Shown here: positions 55,117 to 64,000 of the stretch, piece after piece
How positions within the stretch are numbered: the first letter of the stretch is position 1
How the letters are laid out: each line of letters opens with the position of its first letter
DNA from: Peteryoungia wuzhouensis
GTDB lineage: Bacteria > Pseudomonadota > Alphaproteobacteria > Rhizobiales > Rhizobiaceae
Assembly: GCF_003205195.1 (NCBI RefSeq)
Contig: NZ_QJRY01000005.1
Coordinates: 1 to 64,000 of the forward strand
Direction of reading: 5' to 3'
Length of the DNA stretch: 64,000 nucleotides
Position numbers and translations under genes: made by a program
Notes under the pieces: model-generated
Databases searched by the model: none
What the model was told of the DNA's origin: nothing
Seen by the model: only the letters and a program-made list of their open reading frames with translations

Positions 55117-57215
55117 AAGCCGATACCGACATGTCGCGAGATAGCGCACTTCATGCTGCCTTCTTCGCGCCGCGCAGCATTGCCGTGGTCGGCGCCTCCG
55201 ACGACGAGACGAAGACTGCGGGGCGACCGCTCGCCTATCTCAGGCGAGCCGGCTACGAGGGAGCCATATATCCGGTCAATCCCCGGCGGGATACAGTGCT
55301 GGGGGAGAAGGCCTGGCCCTCGTTGCAGGATCTGCCGGAACAAGTGGACCATGCCTTCATCCTGACTGGTGCCGACGCGGCCGTCGAGGCCGTCGCCGAA
55401 TGCGCAGCACGCGGTGTGAAGGTAGCAACGGTGCTCGCCAACGGTTTTTCCGAAGCCGGCGCCGTTGGCCAGGCGCGTGTGGACCGAATGCTGGAGGCGG
55501 CAGGCGGAACCGGATTGCGCATTCTCGGCCCGTCGAGCCTGGGTGTCGTCAACCTGCACGGCAAAATGGCCTTGACAGCCAATGCCGCCTTTGCGGAGGA
55601 GGGTCTTCCGAAGGGCAACATCTTCGTCGCATCCCATAGCGGCAGCATGATCGGTGCACTCCTGTCGCGCGGCAAATCTCTGGGCGTGGGGTTTGCCGGG
55701 CTCGTGTCGGTTGGCAATGAACTCGATCTGTCGCTCGGTGAATTGTGCCAAGCCACGCTCGATGATCCGGAAGTCGGCGGATATCTTCTCTTCCTGGAAA
55801 GTCTGCGCAAGGCGGAGGACATCCGTCGATTTGCGAGCCTTGCACATCAGCGGGGCAAGCCGATCGTTGCGTTGAAGCTGGGCCGTTCGCCGCAGGCGGC
55901 GGAGCTGGCCCTATCGCATACCGGCGCCCTCGCGGGCGAGGATGCGGTCGCGGACGCCTTCTTCAGGGATTGTGGCATTGCGCGTGTCGAAACGCTTGAG
56001 GGGCTGCTGGGGGCTTTGCCGCTTCTGGCGCGAACCCAGCCGGCCTCCCGGCAAGCCCAGGTCGGAATGGTGACGACCACAGGCGGAGGCGCTGCGATGG
56101 TGGTTGATCAACTGGGCGTTCGCGGCATCACGGTCGAGGAGCCGAAGCAGGAGACATATGACGCCTTCAAGGCGCATGGCGTAGAGGTCGATAAGGGCCG
56201 GATCGTTGACCTGACGCTTGCGGGCGTCAGGCCGGAGATCATGAAGGCCGCTCTTTCCACAATGGTGGAATCGAAGCAGTTCGACTTGGTCGTCGCAGTC
56301 GTCGGTTCGTCCGCACGCAATCATCCCGAGCTTGCGGTCAAGCCGATTCTCGAGGTGGCCGGGCGCGATGTGCCGCTGGCCGTGTTCCTCGTTCCGGATG
56401 CGCCCGAAGCCTTGAAGCTTCTTGCGAAAGAGGGCATCCCGGTCTTCCGTTCGCCGGAGGCCTGTGCGGATGTCGTAGCCGCCGCATTGAAACGCGGCCG
56501 CCCCAAACCGCAGGCCGCGGCCGGCGCTGCCCTTACCGGTGCCGTTCGCAATCTCGACGAATGGGAGGCTTACCAGGTGCTTTCGGCGCTTGGCGTGATG
56601 CATGCGCCAGTCTGCAGACTCGATAAGGGCAATGTGCCCGAAACCCTGCCGATCACATATCCGGTGGTCGCGAAGGTTCTTTCGCCCCACGTGCTGCATA
56701 AAACGGATATCGGCGGCGTGGTGCTAGGTATCGCTGACCGCGATGGGCTTCAGCACGCGGCTGAGGAGATCGGTAGGCGCGTAACGCAAAAGATTCCCCA
56801 GGCTGCGGGCTGCGACATTCTCGTGCAGGCGATGGTTCGCGGGTTGGGCGAGGCGTTGGTGGGATATCGGATCGACCCTGAAGTCGGTCCCATCGTCATG
56901 GTGGCATCAGGCGGGGTCATGACCGAGATCTACCAGGACAGGGCCATTAGGCTTGCGCCGGTCGACCTGGAAACAGCTCGTGAGATGATCGACGACGTTC
57001 GGGCCTTCAAGGCACTGAAGGGCTTTCGCGGAAAGCCCGCAGGTGATCTTGAGGCACTGGCGGCGGCCGTGGTCGCCATGTCCTCGCTTGCCGAACGGCC
57101 GGAACTGGGCATCCGGGAAGCGGAGGTCAATCCGTTCCTCATTCTTCGCGAGGGGGATGGCGTTGTGGCGGTGGATGCTCTTATGCAGGCGTCAAAGATT
57201 GAACCAAAGGAGTAG
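55113..57215 (+). CDS. NDP-forming acyl-CoA synthetase
   Basis: 700 aa in the full-length one-chain form. N-terminal CoA-binding PRSIAVVGASDDETKTAG, ligase part with SHSGSMIGALLSRG and ALSHTGALAGEDAV (the latter holding the probable phosphorylated His), and a C-terminal ATP-grasp domain (YPVVAKVLSPHVLHKTDIGG). It should activate the pathway acid to its CoA ester with ATP, giving ADP. Starts within the stop of the dehydrogenase gene. Confidence 0.88.
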   Translation: MKADTDMSRDSALHAAFFAPRSIAVVGASDDETKTAGRPLAYLRRAGYEGAIYPVNPRRDTVLGEKAWPSLQDLPEQVDHAFILTGADAAVEAVAECAARGVKVATVLANGFSEAGAVGQARVDRMLEAAGGTGLRILGPSSLGVVNLHGKMALTANAAFAEEGLPKGNIFVASHSGSMIGALLSRGKSLGVGFAGLVSVGNELDLSLGELCQATLDDPEVGGYLLFLESLRKAEDIRRFASLAHQRGKPIVALKLGRSPQAAELALSHTGALAGEDAVADAFFRDCGIARVETLEGLLGALPLLARTQPASRQAQVGMVTTTGGGAAMVVDQLGVRGITVEEPKQETYDAFKAHGVEVDKGRIVDLTLAGVRPEIMKAALSTMVESKQFDLVVAVVGSSARNHPELAVKPILEVAGRDVPLAVFLVPDAPEALKLLAKEGIPVFRSPEACADVVAAALKRGRPKPQAAAGAALTGAVRNLDEWEAYQVLSALGVMHAPVCRLDKGNVPETLPITYPVVAKVLSPHVLHKTDIGGVVLGIADRDGLQHAAEEIGRRVTQKIPQAAGCDILVQAMVRGLGEALVGYRIDPEVGPIVMVASGGVMTEIYQDRAIRLAPVDLETAREMIDDVRAFKALKGFRGKPAGDLEALAAAVVAMSSLAERPELGIREAEVNPFLILREGDGVVAVDALMQASKIEPKE

Positions 57216-57220
57216 GAAAC

Positions 57221-57586
57221 ATGCTGAGCGTGCTTCCAGATGTTGTGAATAAACGAGCGACCCTGGTGAAGCGAGGCCACTATGTCAGCCTTCGTTTTCT
57301 CGTGGAGATCGGCGACCGGGGATATCTTGTCGACATCGACAAGGGGCGGGTCGCGTCAGTTCAAGCCGGTCCATTCGTGATGCCGAGTTGGACTTTTGCC
57401 TTGCGTGCCTCAGCGGAAGACTGGAAGCGGTTTTTCGAGCCGCTGCCGGCGCCCGGGTTTCACGATCTTTTCGCCCTCTTGAAGGCGCGCCGACTGAAGG
57501 TCGAGGGAGACCTCCATCCCTTCATGGCCAATCTTCGCTACTTCAAGGAAATTCTTGCTGCTGTTCGTGAGGAGATCAACACGTGA
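57221..57586 (+). CDS. SCP2-like small protein
   Basis: 121 aa. Pattern of SCP2-like lipid-binding proteins: VEIGDRGYLVDIDKGRVAS, WTFALRASAEDWKRFFEPLP, FHDLFALLKARRLKVEGD. No signal peptide. It overlaps the hydrolase gene by four bases. May bind a hydrophobic acyl-CoA or the substrate; role inferred from fold and position. Confidence 0.7.
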   Translation: MLSVLPDVVNKRATLVKRGHYVSLRFLVEIGDRGYLVDIDKGRVASVQAGPFVMPSWTFALRASAEDWKRFFEPLPAPGFHDLFALLKARRLKVEGDLHPFMANLRYFKEILAAVREEINT

Positions 57587-58431
57587 CCGTGAGCTTTGAA
57601 CCGATCGTCGGGCGTTACATGAGGCTGGACCTCGACGGACGCAGTCACCGGATCTATGTGGAGGAAGCCGGGCAGGGCATCCCGCTTTTGTGCCTGCACA
57701 CCGCAGGGTCCGATGGGCGCCAGTATCGCAACCTGCTCAACGACCAGAGAGTTCTTGAGAATTTTCGCGTCGTCGTATTCGACATGCCCTGGCATGGAAA
57801 ATCGTCGCCCCCCTCCGGTTGGCATGACGAGGAATATCGCCTGACCTCGGCGGGTTATGTGGACATCATCCTTTCGGTGATGAAAGCGCTTGAGATCGAA
57901 AAACCAGTTGTAATGGGTTGCTCGATTGGAGGGCGTGTCGTGCTGCACCTCGCCCTGCATCATTCGGAGGCCTTCCGGGCTGCTATCGGGCTTCAGTCCG
58001 GCGCGCATGTCGATCCCTACTATGATATCGCATGGACGCATCGACCCGATGTGCATGGCGGTGAGGTCTGCGCGGCCATCGTCTCCGGGCTTATTGGCCC
58101 TCTCGCCTCGGATGCAGACCGTTGGGAGACCCTCTGGCACTACATGCAGGGCGGCCCTGGGATCTTCAAGGGCGACCTGTTCTTCTACAAGCAGGATGGC
58201 GATATTCGCGCCGAGGTCGCGCGCATCGATACGAGCAAGTGCCCGCTTTACCTGTTGACCGGGGAATACGACTACTCCTGCACGCCGGACGACACGCGTG
58301 CGTTGGCAGACACCATCCAGGGCGCACAGGCCGTGATTATGAAGGGCCTCGGACATTTCCCCATGAGCGAGGATCATGACGGCTTCATGTCGTATCTTCA
58401 CCCCGTGCTGGACAGGATCCGGTCCGCCTGA
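57583..58431 (+). CDS. Alpha/beta hydrolase
   Basis: 282 aa. Core strands PLLCLHTAGSDGRQYR, then the nucleophile elbow MGCSIGGRVVLHLALHH with Ser in GCSIG. A late LTGEYDYSCTPDDTR gives the acid and KGLGHFPMSED the His, a complete triad. Hydrolyses an ester, lactone or thioester of the pathway. The gene lies between the SCP2-like and aldehyde dehydrogenase genes. Confidence 0.88.
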   Translation: MTVSFEPIVGRYMRLDLDGRSHRIYVEEAGQGIPLLCLHTAGSDGRQYRNLLNDQRVLENFRVVVFDMPWHGKSSPPSGWHDEEYRLTSAGYVDIILSVMKALEIEKPVVMGCSIGGRVVLHLALHHSEAFRAAIGLQSGAHVDPYYDIAWTHRPDVHGGEVCAAIVSGLIGPLASDADRWETLWHYMQGGPGIFKGDLFFYKQDGDIRAEVARIDTSKCPLYLLTGEYDYSCTPDDTRALADTIQGAQAVIMKGLGHFPMSEDHDGFMSYLHPVLDRIRSA

Positions 58432-58460
58432 ACCCCATCAACACAAGAGGAGGCCCGGCC

Positions 58461-59903
58461 ATGAAAACCGATAGCAAGTATCCCCGCCTGCGGCTGTTCA
58501 TTGCGGGACGCTGGATCGACGGAGCTATGGGAGATGGGACCGAGGTTCTCGATCCGGCCCGCGGCGATGTCATTGGCGTCATGCCGCATGCGAGCAAGAG
58601 CCAGCTCGACGAGGCGCTGGACAGCGCCGAGAGCGCATTCCGGGCATGGCGGTCGGTTTCGCCTTATGACAGGGCGATGATTTTGCTCAGGGCTGCGGCC
58701 CTGATCCGTGCGCGGGCCGAAGATCTCGCCTGGCTCATCACCACCGAACTCGGAAAGCCGCTGGCCGAAGCAAGGCTGGAGGTAGAGACGGCAGCTTCGA
58801 TCTTCGCATGGGATGCGGAGGAGGGCAGGCGGGCCTATGGCAGGGTGATCCCGTCTCGCCAACCGGGTGTGCGGCAAATCGTGGTGAGGGAGCCGGTCGG
58901 GCCGATCGCGGCGTTTGCGCCGTGGAACGCGCCTCTGATCACGCCGTCGCGCAAGATCAGCGGCGCGCTGGCGGCCGGTTGCTCCGTGGTCATCAAGCCC
59001 GCCGAGGAAACTCCAGCCTGTACGCTCGCCCTTGCTGCCATTCTGGAGGAAGCCGGTCTGCCAGCCGGCACGCTGAACGTCGTGACCGGCAATCCGGCAG
59101 AAATCTCCAAATACCTCATCTCGTCGCCTCTGATCAAGGGGGTCACCTTCACTGGCTCGACGGCTGTGGGCAAGGCGCTTGCCGCCGAAGCCGCGCTCGG
59201 CATGAAAAGGATGATTTCGGAACTGGGCGGCCATGCCCCCGTTCTCATCTTTCCCGAGATCGATGTCGAGGCGTTGGCCGTCAGTGCGGCGAAAGCGAAA
59301 TTTCGCAATGCCGGCCAGGTCTGTACCTCGCCCACCCGCTTTTTCGTCCATGAAAGCATCCACGCGCGGTTTGCCGAGGCCTTCGCCGAAGCCGCCGGGC
59401 GCATCCAGGTGGGAGATGGACGGGATCCGACGACGCAGATGGGGCCGCTGGCCCATGCCCGCCGACTATCGTCCATCGAGGAATTCGTCGACGATGCCCG
59501 TGACCGTGGTATCGCGGTCGCGACCGGGGGCGGCCGCATCGGCAACCGGGGCTTCTTCTTCCAGCCGACTTTGTTGGCGGATGCCGGCGACGACAGTCTC
59601 GCAATGAACGTGGAGCCATTTGGCCCTCTGGCGGTCACCCAGCCCTTCGGCTCAACGCAGGAGGCCATACGGCTGGCCAACCGGCTCCCTTTCGGCCTGG
59701 CGGCCTATGCGTTCACGCATGACAGCCGCATCAGCGCCCAGGTAGCCGAGGAGGTGGAAAGCGGCAACGTCATCATCAATCACTGGCAAGCCTCGCTGCC
59801 AGAAACGCCATTCGGCGGCCTAAAGGATAGCGGACAGGGGCGCGAAGGTGGAATCGAAGGTCTGGAAGCCTTCCAGACCGTCAAATACGTGAGCCAGGCC
59901 TAA
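58461..59903 (+). CDS. NAD(P)-dependent aldehyde dehydrogenase
   Basis: 480 aa, about the length of succinate-semialdehyde dehydrogenase-type enzymes. AFAPWNAPLITPSRKISGAL, KPAEETPACTL, FTGSTAVGKAL, the catalytic Glu in SELGGHAPV and the catalytic Cys in FRNAGQVCTSPTRFF. AGGAGGCCC precedes the ATG. Oxidises an aldehyde to the acid that the synthetase could activate. Confidence 0.9.
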   Translation: MKTDSKYPRLRLFIAGRWIDGAMGDGTEVLDPARGDVIGVMPHASKSQLDEALDSAESAFRAWRSVSPYDRAMILLRAAALIRARAEDLAWLITTELGKPLAEARLEVETAASIFAWDAEEGRRAYGRVIPSRQPGVRQIVVREPVGPIAAFAPWNAPLITPSRKISGALAAGCSVVIKPAEETPACTLALAAILEEAGLPAGTLNVVTGNPAEISKYLISSPLIKGVTFTGSTAVGKALAAEAALGMKRMISELGGHAPVLIFPEIDVEALAVSAAKAKFRNAGQVCTSPTRFFVHESIHARFAEAFAEAAGRIQVGDGRDPTTQMGPLAHARRLSSIEEFVDDARDRGIAVATGGGRIGNRGFFFQPTLLADAGDDSLAMNVEPFGPLAVTQPFGSTQEAIRLANRLPFGLAAYAFTHDSRISAQVAEEVESGNVIINHWQASLPETPFGGLKDSGQGREGGIEGLEAFQTVKYVSQA

Positions 59904-59918
59904 ACATCGGGATCGACC

Positions 59919-61982
59919 ATGCACACTGAGACCTTGCCTTCGGAAGCGCCGTCACGCGTCCGGATCGAGCGGGACGGCGATGTCGCCTTCATCATTATCG
60001 ACAACCCTCCAATCAATGCGGGATCGATCGAGGTTCGCCGCGGCATCCTGGCAAGCCTTGAACGGCTTGAGCATGACGATACGGTCGCTGGTGCGGTTCT
60101 GATTGGCGCCGGCAAGACTTTTGTGGCCGGCTCCGATCTGAGAGAGTTTTCCGCACCTCTGGCGGACCCGCAGGTGCCCGCCGTGATTGCGGCGCTGGAG
60201 CGATTTCCCAAGCCGGTGGTCGCAGCCCTCCATGGGGCTGCCCTCGGCGGCGGTTTCGAATTGGCTCTCGGCTGCGACGCGCGCATTGCAACGTCGGATG
60301 CCGTGATGGGGTTGCCCGAAGTCACGTTCGGCATCATTCCCGGAGCCGGTGGCACCGTTCGCCTGCCACGCCTGACCGATGCCGCAACAGTGCTTGAGAT
60401 CATTACATCCTGCCGCCGGCTCGTGGCGGATGAAGCCCTTTCGCTTGGGCTGATCGACCGTATCGCCGATGATCTACGCCCTGAAGCCGCAGCCCTGGCG
60501 CGGTCGCTTGGCGGCAAGCGTCTGGTGCGCGACCTGCCCGTGGTGGCCTTTTCTCCAGAGAGCCTTGAGGCCGCAGCCGCGGCCGCAACCAAAAGGCGCC
60601 GCGGACATCCCGGCATCGAAGAGGCCATTGCGGCCGTCAGGCGTGCCATTGCGTTAAGCTTCGACCAGGCGCTGGCGGAAGAAAGGGCGGTTTTCCAGCT
60701 GTTGCGCATGACAAAGGAATCGGCGGCCCTGCGGCATCTGTTCTTTGCGGAGCGCCGCGCCGGGGACATTGACGGGTTGAAAGGCTTGCCCGCCCGACCG
60801 TTGGCCACGGTCGGTTTGGTGGGCGCGGGCACCATGGGGGCAGGGATTGCAGCCTGCTTTCTGTCTTCCGGCTACAAGGTGCGGCTCGTCGATCAGAATG
60901 CTGATGCGCTGTCGTCCCTGCCGGACAAGCTTTCGGTGATGATCGGTGACGCATCGTCATCTAACATCCTGAAAGAGTCATTCTCGACCTCCACCGATAT
61001 CGGCTCTTTGTCGGACTGCGATCTGGTTGTAGAGGCGGTTTTCGAGGACATGGGCGTGAAAAAGGCCCTCATGCAGGCGCTTGCCGACATACTGCGCCCG
61101 GATGCCATCATCGCTTCGAACACCTCCTATCTGGATCTCGACGGTCTCGCGGCCTCCATCGCGGATCCGTCGCGGGTCGTCGGATTGCATTTCTTCAGCC
61201 CGGCTCATCGCATGAAATTGCTTGAGGTGGTGCGCGGGGCAAACACCTCCCCTGACGTGCTGAAAACCGCGCTTGCCGTGGGCCGCAGGCTCGGCAAGAT
61301 TTCCGTGGTCTCCGGTGTCGGCGAGGGCTTCATCGGCAATCGCATCTATAATGCCTATCGCCTACAATGCGAGGTGATGATCGAGCAGGGGGCAGACCCC
61401 GGGCAGATTGATCGGGCCTTGGAGGATTTCGGCTTTGCAATGGGTCCGTTTGCTGTCGGGGATCTGTCGGGCCTCGATATCGCGGCCGCCAATCGCCGCA
61501 GGCGGCGAGCGTCGGGCATCGATCCCGCCGATGGGTCGTCGTTTCTCGAGCAACTGGTCGAACTGGGACGGCTCGGCCGAAAGACCTCGGCTGGATGGTA
61601 TGACTATCCAGAAGGTGCAAAACGTGGCGTCACCAGCGTGTTGGTAGCGGACATGCTAGCGTGGTGGCGGTCCGAAAGGGGGGGCATTCACCACGCGTTG
61701 GAGCCAAGCGAGATTCAGGCGCGTGCTCTTGCAGCCATCGCCAATGAGGCGGCGCTTGTGCTTTCCGAAGGCATTGCCTCGCGCCCGTCCGATATCGACC
61801 TCGTTTGGGTCCACGGCTACGGATTTCCGGCAAGACTCGGCGGACCGCTTCATTGGATTGCCGGTCAATCGCTGGCGTGGCGATCTTCTGCCCTGCAACT
61901 GCTCGCCGAAAATCCGCATACGGGCTTTCGTCCCGGAAACCTTGCGATGCTGATCGGCTCCGCGACGAACGGTGAGGAGTGA
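59919..61982 (+). CDS. Enoyl-CoA hydratase/3-hydroxyacyl-CoA dehydrogenase fusion
   Basis: 687 aa, FadJ-like. N-terminal hydratase with GAGKTFVAGSDLREF, ALHGAALGGGFELALGCDAR and PEVTFGIIPGAGGT. NAD-binding LVGAGTMGAGIAACFLSSG starts the dehydrogenase, followed by GLHFFSPAHRMKLLEVVRG and FIGNRIYNAYRLQCE. Carries out two beta-oxidation steps. It is followed immediately by the remains of a thiolase, which normally completes the set. Confidence 0.92.
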   Translation: MHTETLPSEAPSRVRIERDGDVAFIIIDNPPINAGSIEVRRGILASLERLEHDDTVAGAVLIGAGKTFVAGSDLREFSAPLADPQVPAVIAALERFPKPVVAALHGAALGGGFELALGCDARIATSDAVMGLPEVTFGIIPGAGGTVRLPRLTDAATVLEIITSCRRLVADEALSLGLIDRIADDLRPEAAALARSLGGKRLVRDLPVVAFSPESLEAAAAAATKRRRGHPGIEEAIAAVRRAIALSFDQALAEERAVFQLLRMTKESAALRHLFFAERRAGDIDGLKGLPARPLATVGLVGAGTMGAGIAACFLSSGYKVRLVDQNADALSSLPDKLSVMIGDASSSNILKESFSTSTDIGSLSDCDLVVEAVFEDMGVKKALMQALADILRPDAIIASNTSYLDLDGLAASIADPSRVVGLHFFSPAHRMKLLEVVRGANTSPDVLKTALAVGRRLGKISVVSGVGEGFIGNRIYNAYRLQCEVMIEQGADPGQIDRALEDFGFAMGPFAVGDLSGLDIAAANRRRRRASGIDPADGSSFLEQLVELGRLGRKTSAGWYDYPEGAKRGVTSVLVADMLAWWRSERGGIHHALEPSEIQARALAAIANEAALVLSEGIASRPSDIDLVWVHGYGFPARLGGPLHWIAGQSLAWRSSALQLLAENPHTGFRPGNLAMLIGSATNGEE

Positions 61983-61986
61983 AGCC

Positions 61987-62352
61987 ATGACGGGCGCCTT
62001 CATCCAGCGGCCATATCGAGCCGTCGATTCCAGGCCGAAGACTGGCGACATAGTCGCTCATGACGACAGGGCGACCCGCGAACAACAACACGCCTTTGCC
62101 GTGCATAGCCAGGACAATGCCCTCGCCTCCCAAGGGCTGGCAACGCTCCGCCGGTTCGGCCCTGCGGATGATGATCCGCCTGTGAGCCCGAATGGCGGGG
62201 CGATTGCTCCTGATGATCGGCTTGGTATGAGAGGCGCCCGCATTTCTGCGACTGCGCCTGCGAAAATGGGATTAAGCGGTGACGTTTCGGCGCTTGCCAC
62301 CGTGTTCATCGGTGTCTGCCAGGGCATCCAAATCGCGCGTGAAAGCGCCTGA
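61987..62352 (+). pseudogene. Thiolase remnant with large internal deletion
   Basis: The frame gives about 121 aa, against about 400 for a thiolase. Its start MTGAFIQRPYRAVDSRP resembles a thiolase N-terminus; after a few residues it jumps to THREQQ-like ATREQQHAFAVHSQDNALAS (mid-protein), and the end SPNGGAIAPDDRLGMRGARI then FIGVCQGIQ is a degraded thiolase C-terminus. The catalytic GHP of the usual GHPLGASGAR is now DDR, and the N-terminal active Cys is gone. Still an open frame, but clearly not a working thiolase. The hydratase stop is 4 bases before it. Confidence 0.7.
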
Positions 62353-62374
62353 AAGCATCCGCTGGAGGAAACCT

Positions 62375-63121
62375 ATGAAGATACTCGTGAGTGTTAAGCG
62401 GGTAGTTGATTACAACGTCAAGATCCGCGTGAAGTCGGATGGTTCGGGTGTCGAGCTTGCGAACGTCAAGATGTCGATGAACCCGTTCGACGAGATCTCG
62501 GTTGAGGAAGCGCTTCGGCTGAAGGAAGCGGGCAAGGCGTCCGAGGTGATCGTGGTGTCGATCGGCCCGGCCAAGGCCGAGGAGACGCTGCGCACCGGGC
62601 TTGCCATGGGTGCCGACCGCGCGATCCTGGTGGAGACCGACGATGTGGTCGAGCCGCTGGCGGTGGCCAAGATCCTCAAGGGCGTGATCGATGCCGAACA
62701 GCCGGGCCTTGTGATCACCGGCAAGCAGGCGATCGACGACGATTCGAACCAGACCGGCCAGATGCTGTCGGCCCTGCTGGGCTGGCCGCAGGCGACCTTT
62801 GCCTCCAAGCTCGAGATCAAGGACGGCTCGGCCGACGTCACCCGCGAAGTGGATGGCGGCTTGCAGACCATCAATGTCAAGCTGCCGGCCGTGGTCACCT
62901 CGGACCTGCGCCTGAACGAGCCGCGTTATGCCTCGCTGCCCAACATCATGAAGGCCAAGAAGAAGCCGCTCGACAAGAAGACACCTGGCGATTTCGGCGT
63001 CGATACCACCGCGCGGCTGAAGGTGTTGAAGACCGAGGAACCGGGCGGCCGCCAGGCCGGCGTCAAGGTCAAGAGCGTCGCGGAGCTGGTGTCCAGCCTG
63101 AAGACCGCTGGCGTGCTGTGA
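62375..63121 (+). CDS. etfB: Electron transfer flavoprotein beta subunit
   Basis: 248 aa, the full normal length. [19 protein letters not shown] start, [38 protein letters not shown] and [32 protein letters not shown] precedes the ATG. With EtfA it takes electrons from acyl-CoA dehydrogenases. Codon use is more strongly biased than in the pathway genes, as in housekeeping genes. Confidence 0.95.
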   Translation: MKILVSVKRVVDYNVKIRVKSDGSGVELANVKMSMNPFDEISVEEALRLKEAGKASEVIVVSIGPAKAEETLRTGLAMGADRAILVETDDVVEPLAVAKILKGVIDAEQPGLVITGKQAIDDDSNQTGQMLSALLGWPQATFASKLEIKDGSADVTREVDGGLQTINVKLPAVVTSDLRLNEPRYASLPNIMKAKKKPLDKKTPGDFGVDTTARLKVLKTEEPGGRQAGVKVKSVAELVSSLKTAGVL

Positions 63122-63143
63122 TCGGATAGAAAGGAATTACACC

Positions 63144-64000
63144 ATGACCATTCTTCTCCTGGCAGAACACGACAACGCAACCCTCTCCGACCAGACCGCC
63201 AAGGCGCTGACCGCAGCCGTCAAAATCGGTGGCGATGTGCATGTGCTGGTGGCCGGCTCCGGCGCCAAGGCGGCTGCGGATGCCGCGGCCAAGCTGTCCG
63301 GCGTCTCCAAGGTGCTGCTGGCCGACAGCGCCGATTATGCCAACAGCCTTGCCGAACCGCTGGCGGCGCTGGTGGTCTCGCTGGCTGGCAGCTACGACAC
63401 CATCATCGCGGCTGCGACCGCGACCGGCAAGAATGTCATGCCGCGGGTTGCCGCCCTGCTTGACGTCATGCAGGTCTCCGAGATCATCGAGGTGGTCTCC
63501 GCCGACACGTTCAAGCGCCCGATCTATGCCGGCAACGCCATCCAGACGGTACAGTCGTCAGATGCCAAGAAGGTCATCACGGTGCGCACCGCCTCGTTTG
63601 CGGCAGCCACCGAGGGCGGCTCGGCATCGGTCGAGAGCGTCGCGGCCGTGGCCAATCCCGGCCTGTCAAGCCATGTCTCCGACGCGCTGTCCTCGTCCGA
63701 CCGCCCGGAACTGACCTCGGCGAAGATCATCGTGTCGGGCGGCCGTGCGCTGGGTTCGTCGGAGAAGTTCCAGCAGGTGATCCTGCCGCTCGCCGACAAG
63801 CTGGGGGCCGCCGTCGGTGCCAGCCGCGCCGCCGTCGATGCCGGCTATGCGCCGAACGACTGGCAGGTCGGCCAGACCGGCAAGGTGGTCGCTCCCGACC
63901 TCTACATCGCCTGCGGCATCTCGGGCGCGATCCAGCATCTCGCCGGCATGAAGGATTCGAAGGTGATCGTCGCCATCAACAAGGACGAGGAGGCCCCGAT
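63144..64000 (+). CDS. etfA: Electron transfer flavoprotein alpha subunit (partial)
   Basis: Runs off the window after 285 codons of about 310. Start [11 protein letters not shown] with AAAGGAATTACACC before it. The FAD-binding segments near the end are present: ISGGR-type [32 protein letters not shown] and [12 protein letters not shown]. Second subunit of Etf; the C-terminus lies beyond 64000. Confidence 0.95.
   Translation, partial: MTILLLAEHDNATLSDQTAKALTAAVKIGGDVHVLVAGSGAKAAADAAAKLSGVSKVLLADSADYANSLAEPLAALVVSLAGSYDTIIAAATATGKNVMPRVAALLDVMQVSEIIEVVSADTFKRPIYAGNAIQTVQSSDAKKVITVRTASFAAATEGGSASVESVAAVANPGLSSHVSDALSSSDRPELTSAKIIVSGGRALGSSEKFQQVILPLADKLGAAVGASRAAVDAGYAPNDWQVGQTGKVVAPDLYIACGISGAIQHLAGMKDSKVIVAINKDEEAP

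Overview
The window looks like an accessory region (genomic island plus a catabolic cluster) from an alphaproteobacterium, most likely Rhizobiaceae. The pointers are the initiator tRNA sequence, a protein of the RHE_PE00001/DUF1612 type known from rhizobial replicons, many rhizobial-looking hypothetical genes, two branched-chain-amino-acid-type ABC systems, and GC-rich codon use.

1-32.15 kb is mobile and accessory DNA. It opens inside a tRNA-fMet gene whose 3' half is overlapped antisense by the C-terminus of a large serine recombinase, marking one island end. Then come small hypothetical genes separated by a family of 21-bp iteron-like repeats and GCAAACG-type palindromes (2.9-4.9 kb), a DUF3102-like protein, a PD-(D/E)xK-like protein, a split FtsH-like pair (AAA ATPase and M41 peptidase encoded separately) and a DUF1612-type protein. 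The centrepiece, 12.6-20.4 kb on the minus strand, is a sigma factor, an unknown protein, an ImmA/IrrE-UvrD fusion, a three-domain multi-ubiquitin protein, an E2-like protein, a JAB-E1 fusion and a DUF6527 zinc-binding protein. This is a bacterial ubiquitin-like conjugation locus joined to a peptidase-helicase and its own sigma factor, and it is the best candidate for a poorly described (probably defence or stress) system. A polysaccharide-modification operon follows (20.9-25.6 kb: DXD glycosyltransferase, GT25/sulfotransferase-like/GH16 fusion, carbamoyltransferase), then a secreted GH16 hydrolase. A small nested unit at 26.9-32.15 kb carries an 802-residue tyrosine recombinase-like protein, an HNH nuclease and hipBA, bounded by imperfect 26-bp repeats that resemble a tRNA T-arm.

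32.15-40.2 kb (minus strand) is one apparent operon: solute-binding protein, two permeases and two ATPases of an ABC importer, then a CYP199-like cytochrome P450 with its 2Fe-2S ferredoxin and ferredoxin reductase, and a MarR regulator. Two GAGTTG-N6-CAACT palindromes lie just upstream of its first gene. The set suggests uptake and oxidation or O-demethylation of a para-substituted aromatic acid.

40.2-43.2 kb is decayed DNA: a (GTC)10 tract, an aminotransferase with an internal deletion, a broken HutC-type regulator and a truncated amino-acid ABC ATPase. VOC and WYL-regulator genes follow, then a second branched-chain-type ABC operon with a zinc alcohol dehydrogenase and two paralogous binding proteins, and an 841-bp IS5-family element.

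52.7-64 kb holds a LysR regulator divergent from a CoA-dependent degradation operon: acyl-CoA dehydrogenase, NDP-forming acyl-CoA synthetase, SCP2-like protein, alpha/beta hydrolase, aldehyde dehydrogenase, enoyl-CoA hydratase/3-hydroxyacyl-CoA dehydrogenase fusion, a collapsed thiolase remnant, and etfB-etfA (etfA runs off the window). No CRISPR array or rRNA gene was seen.
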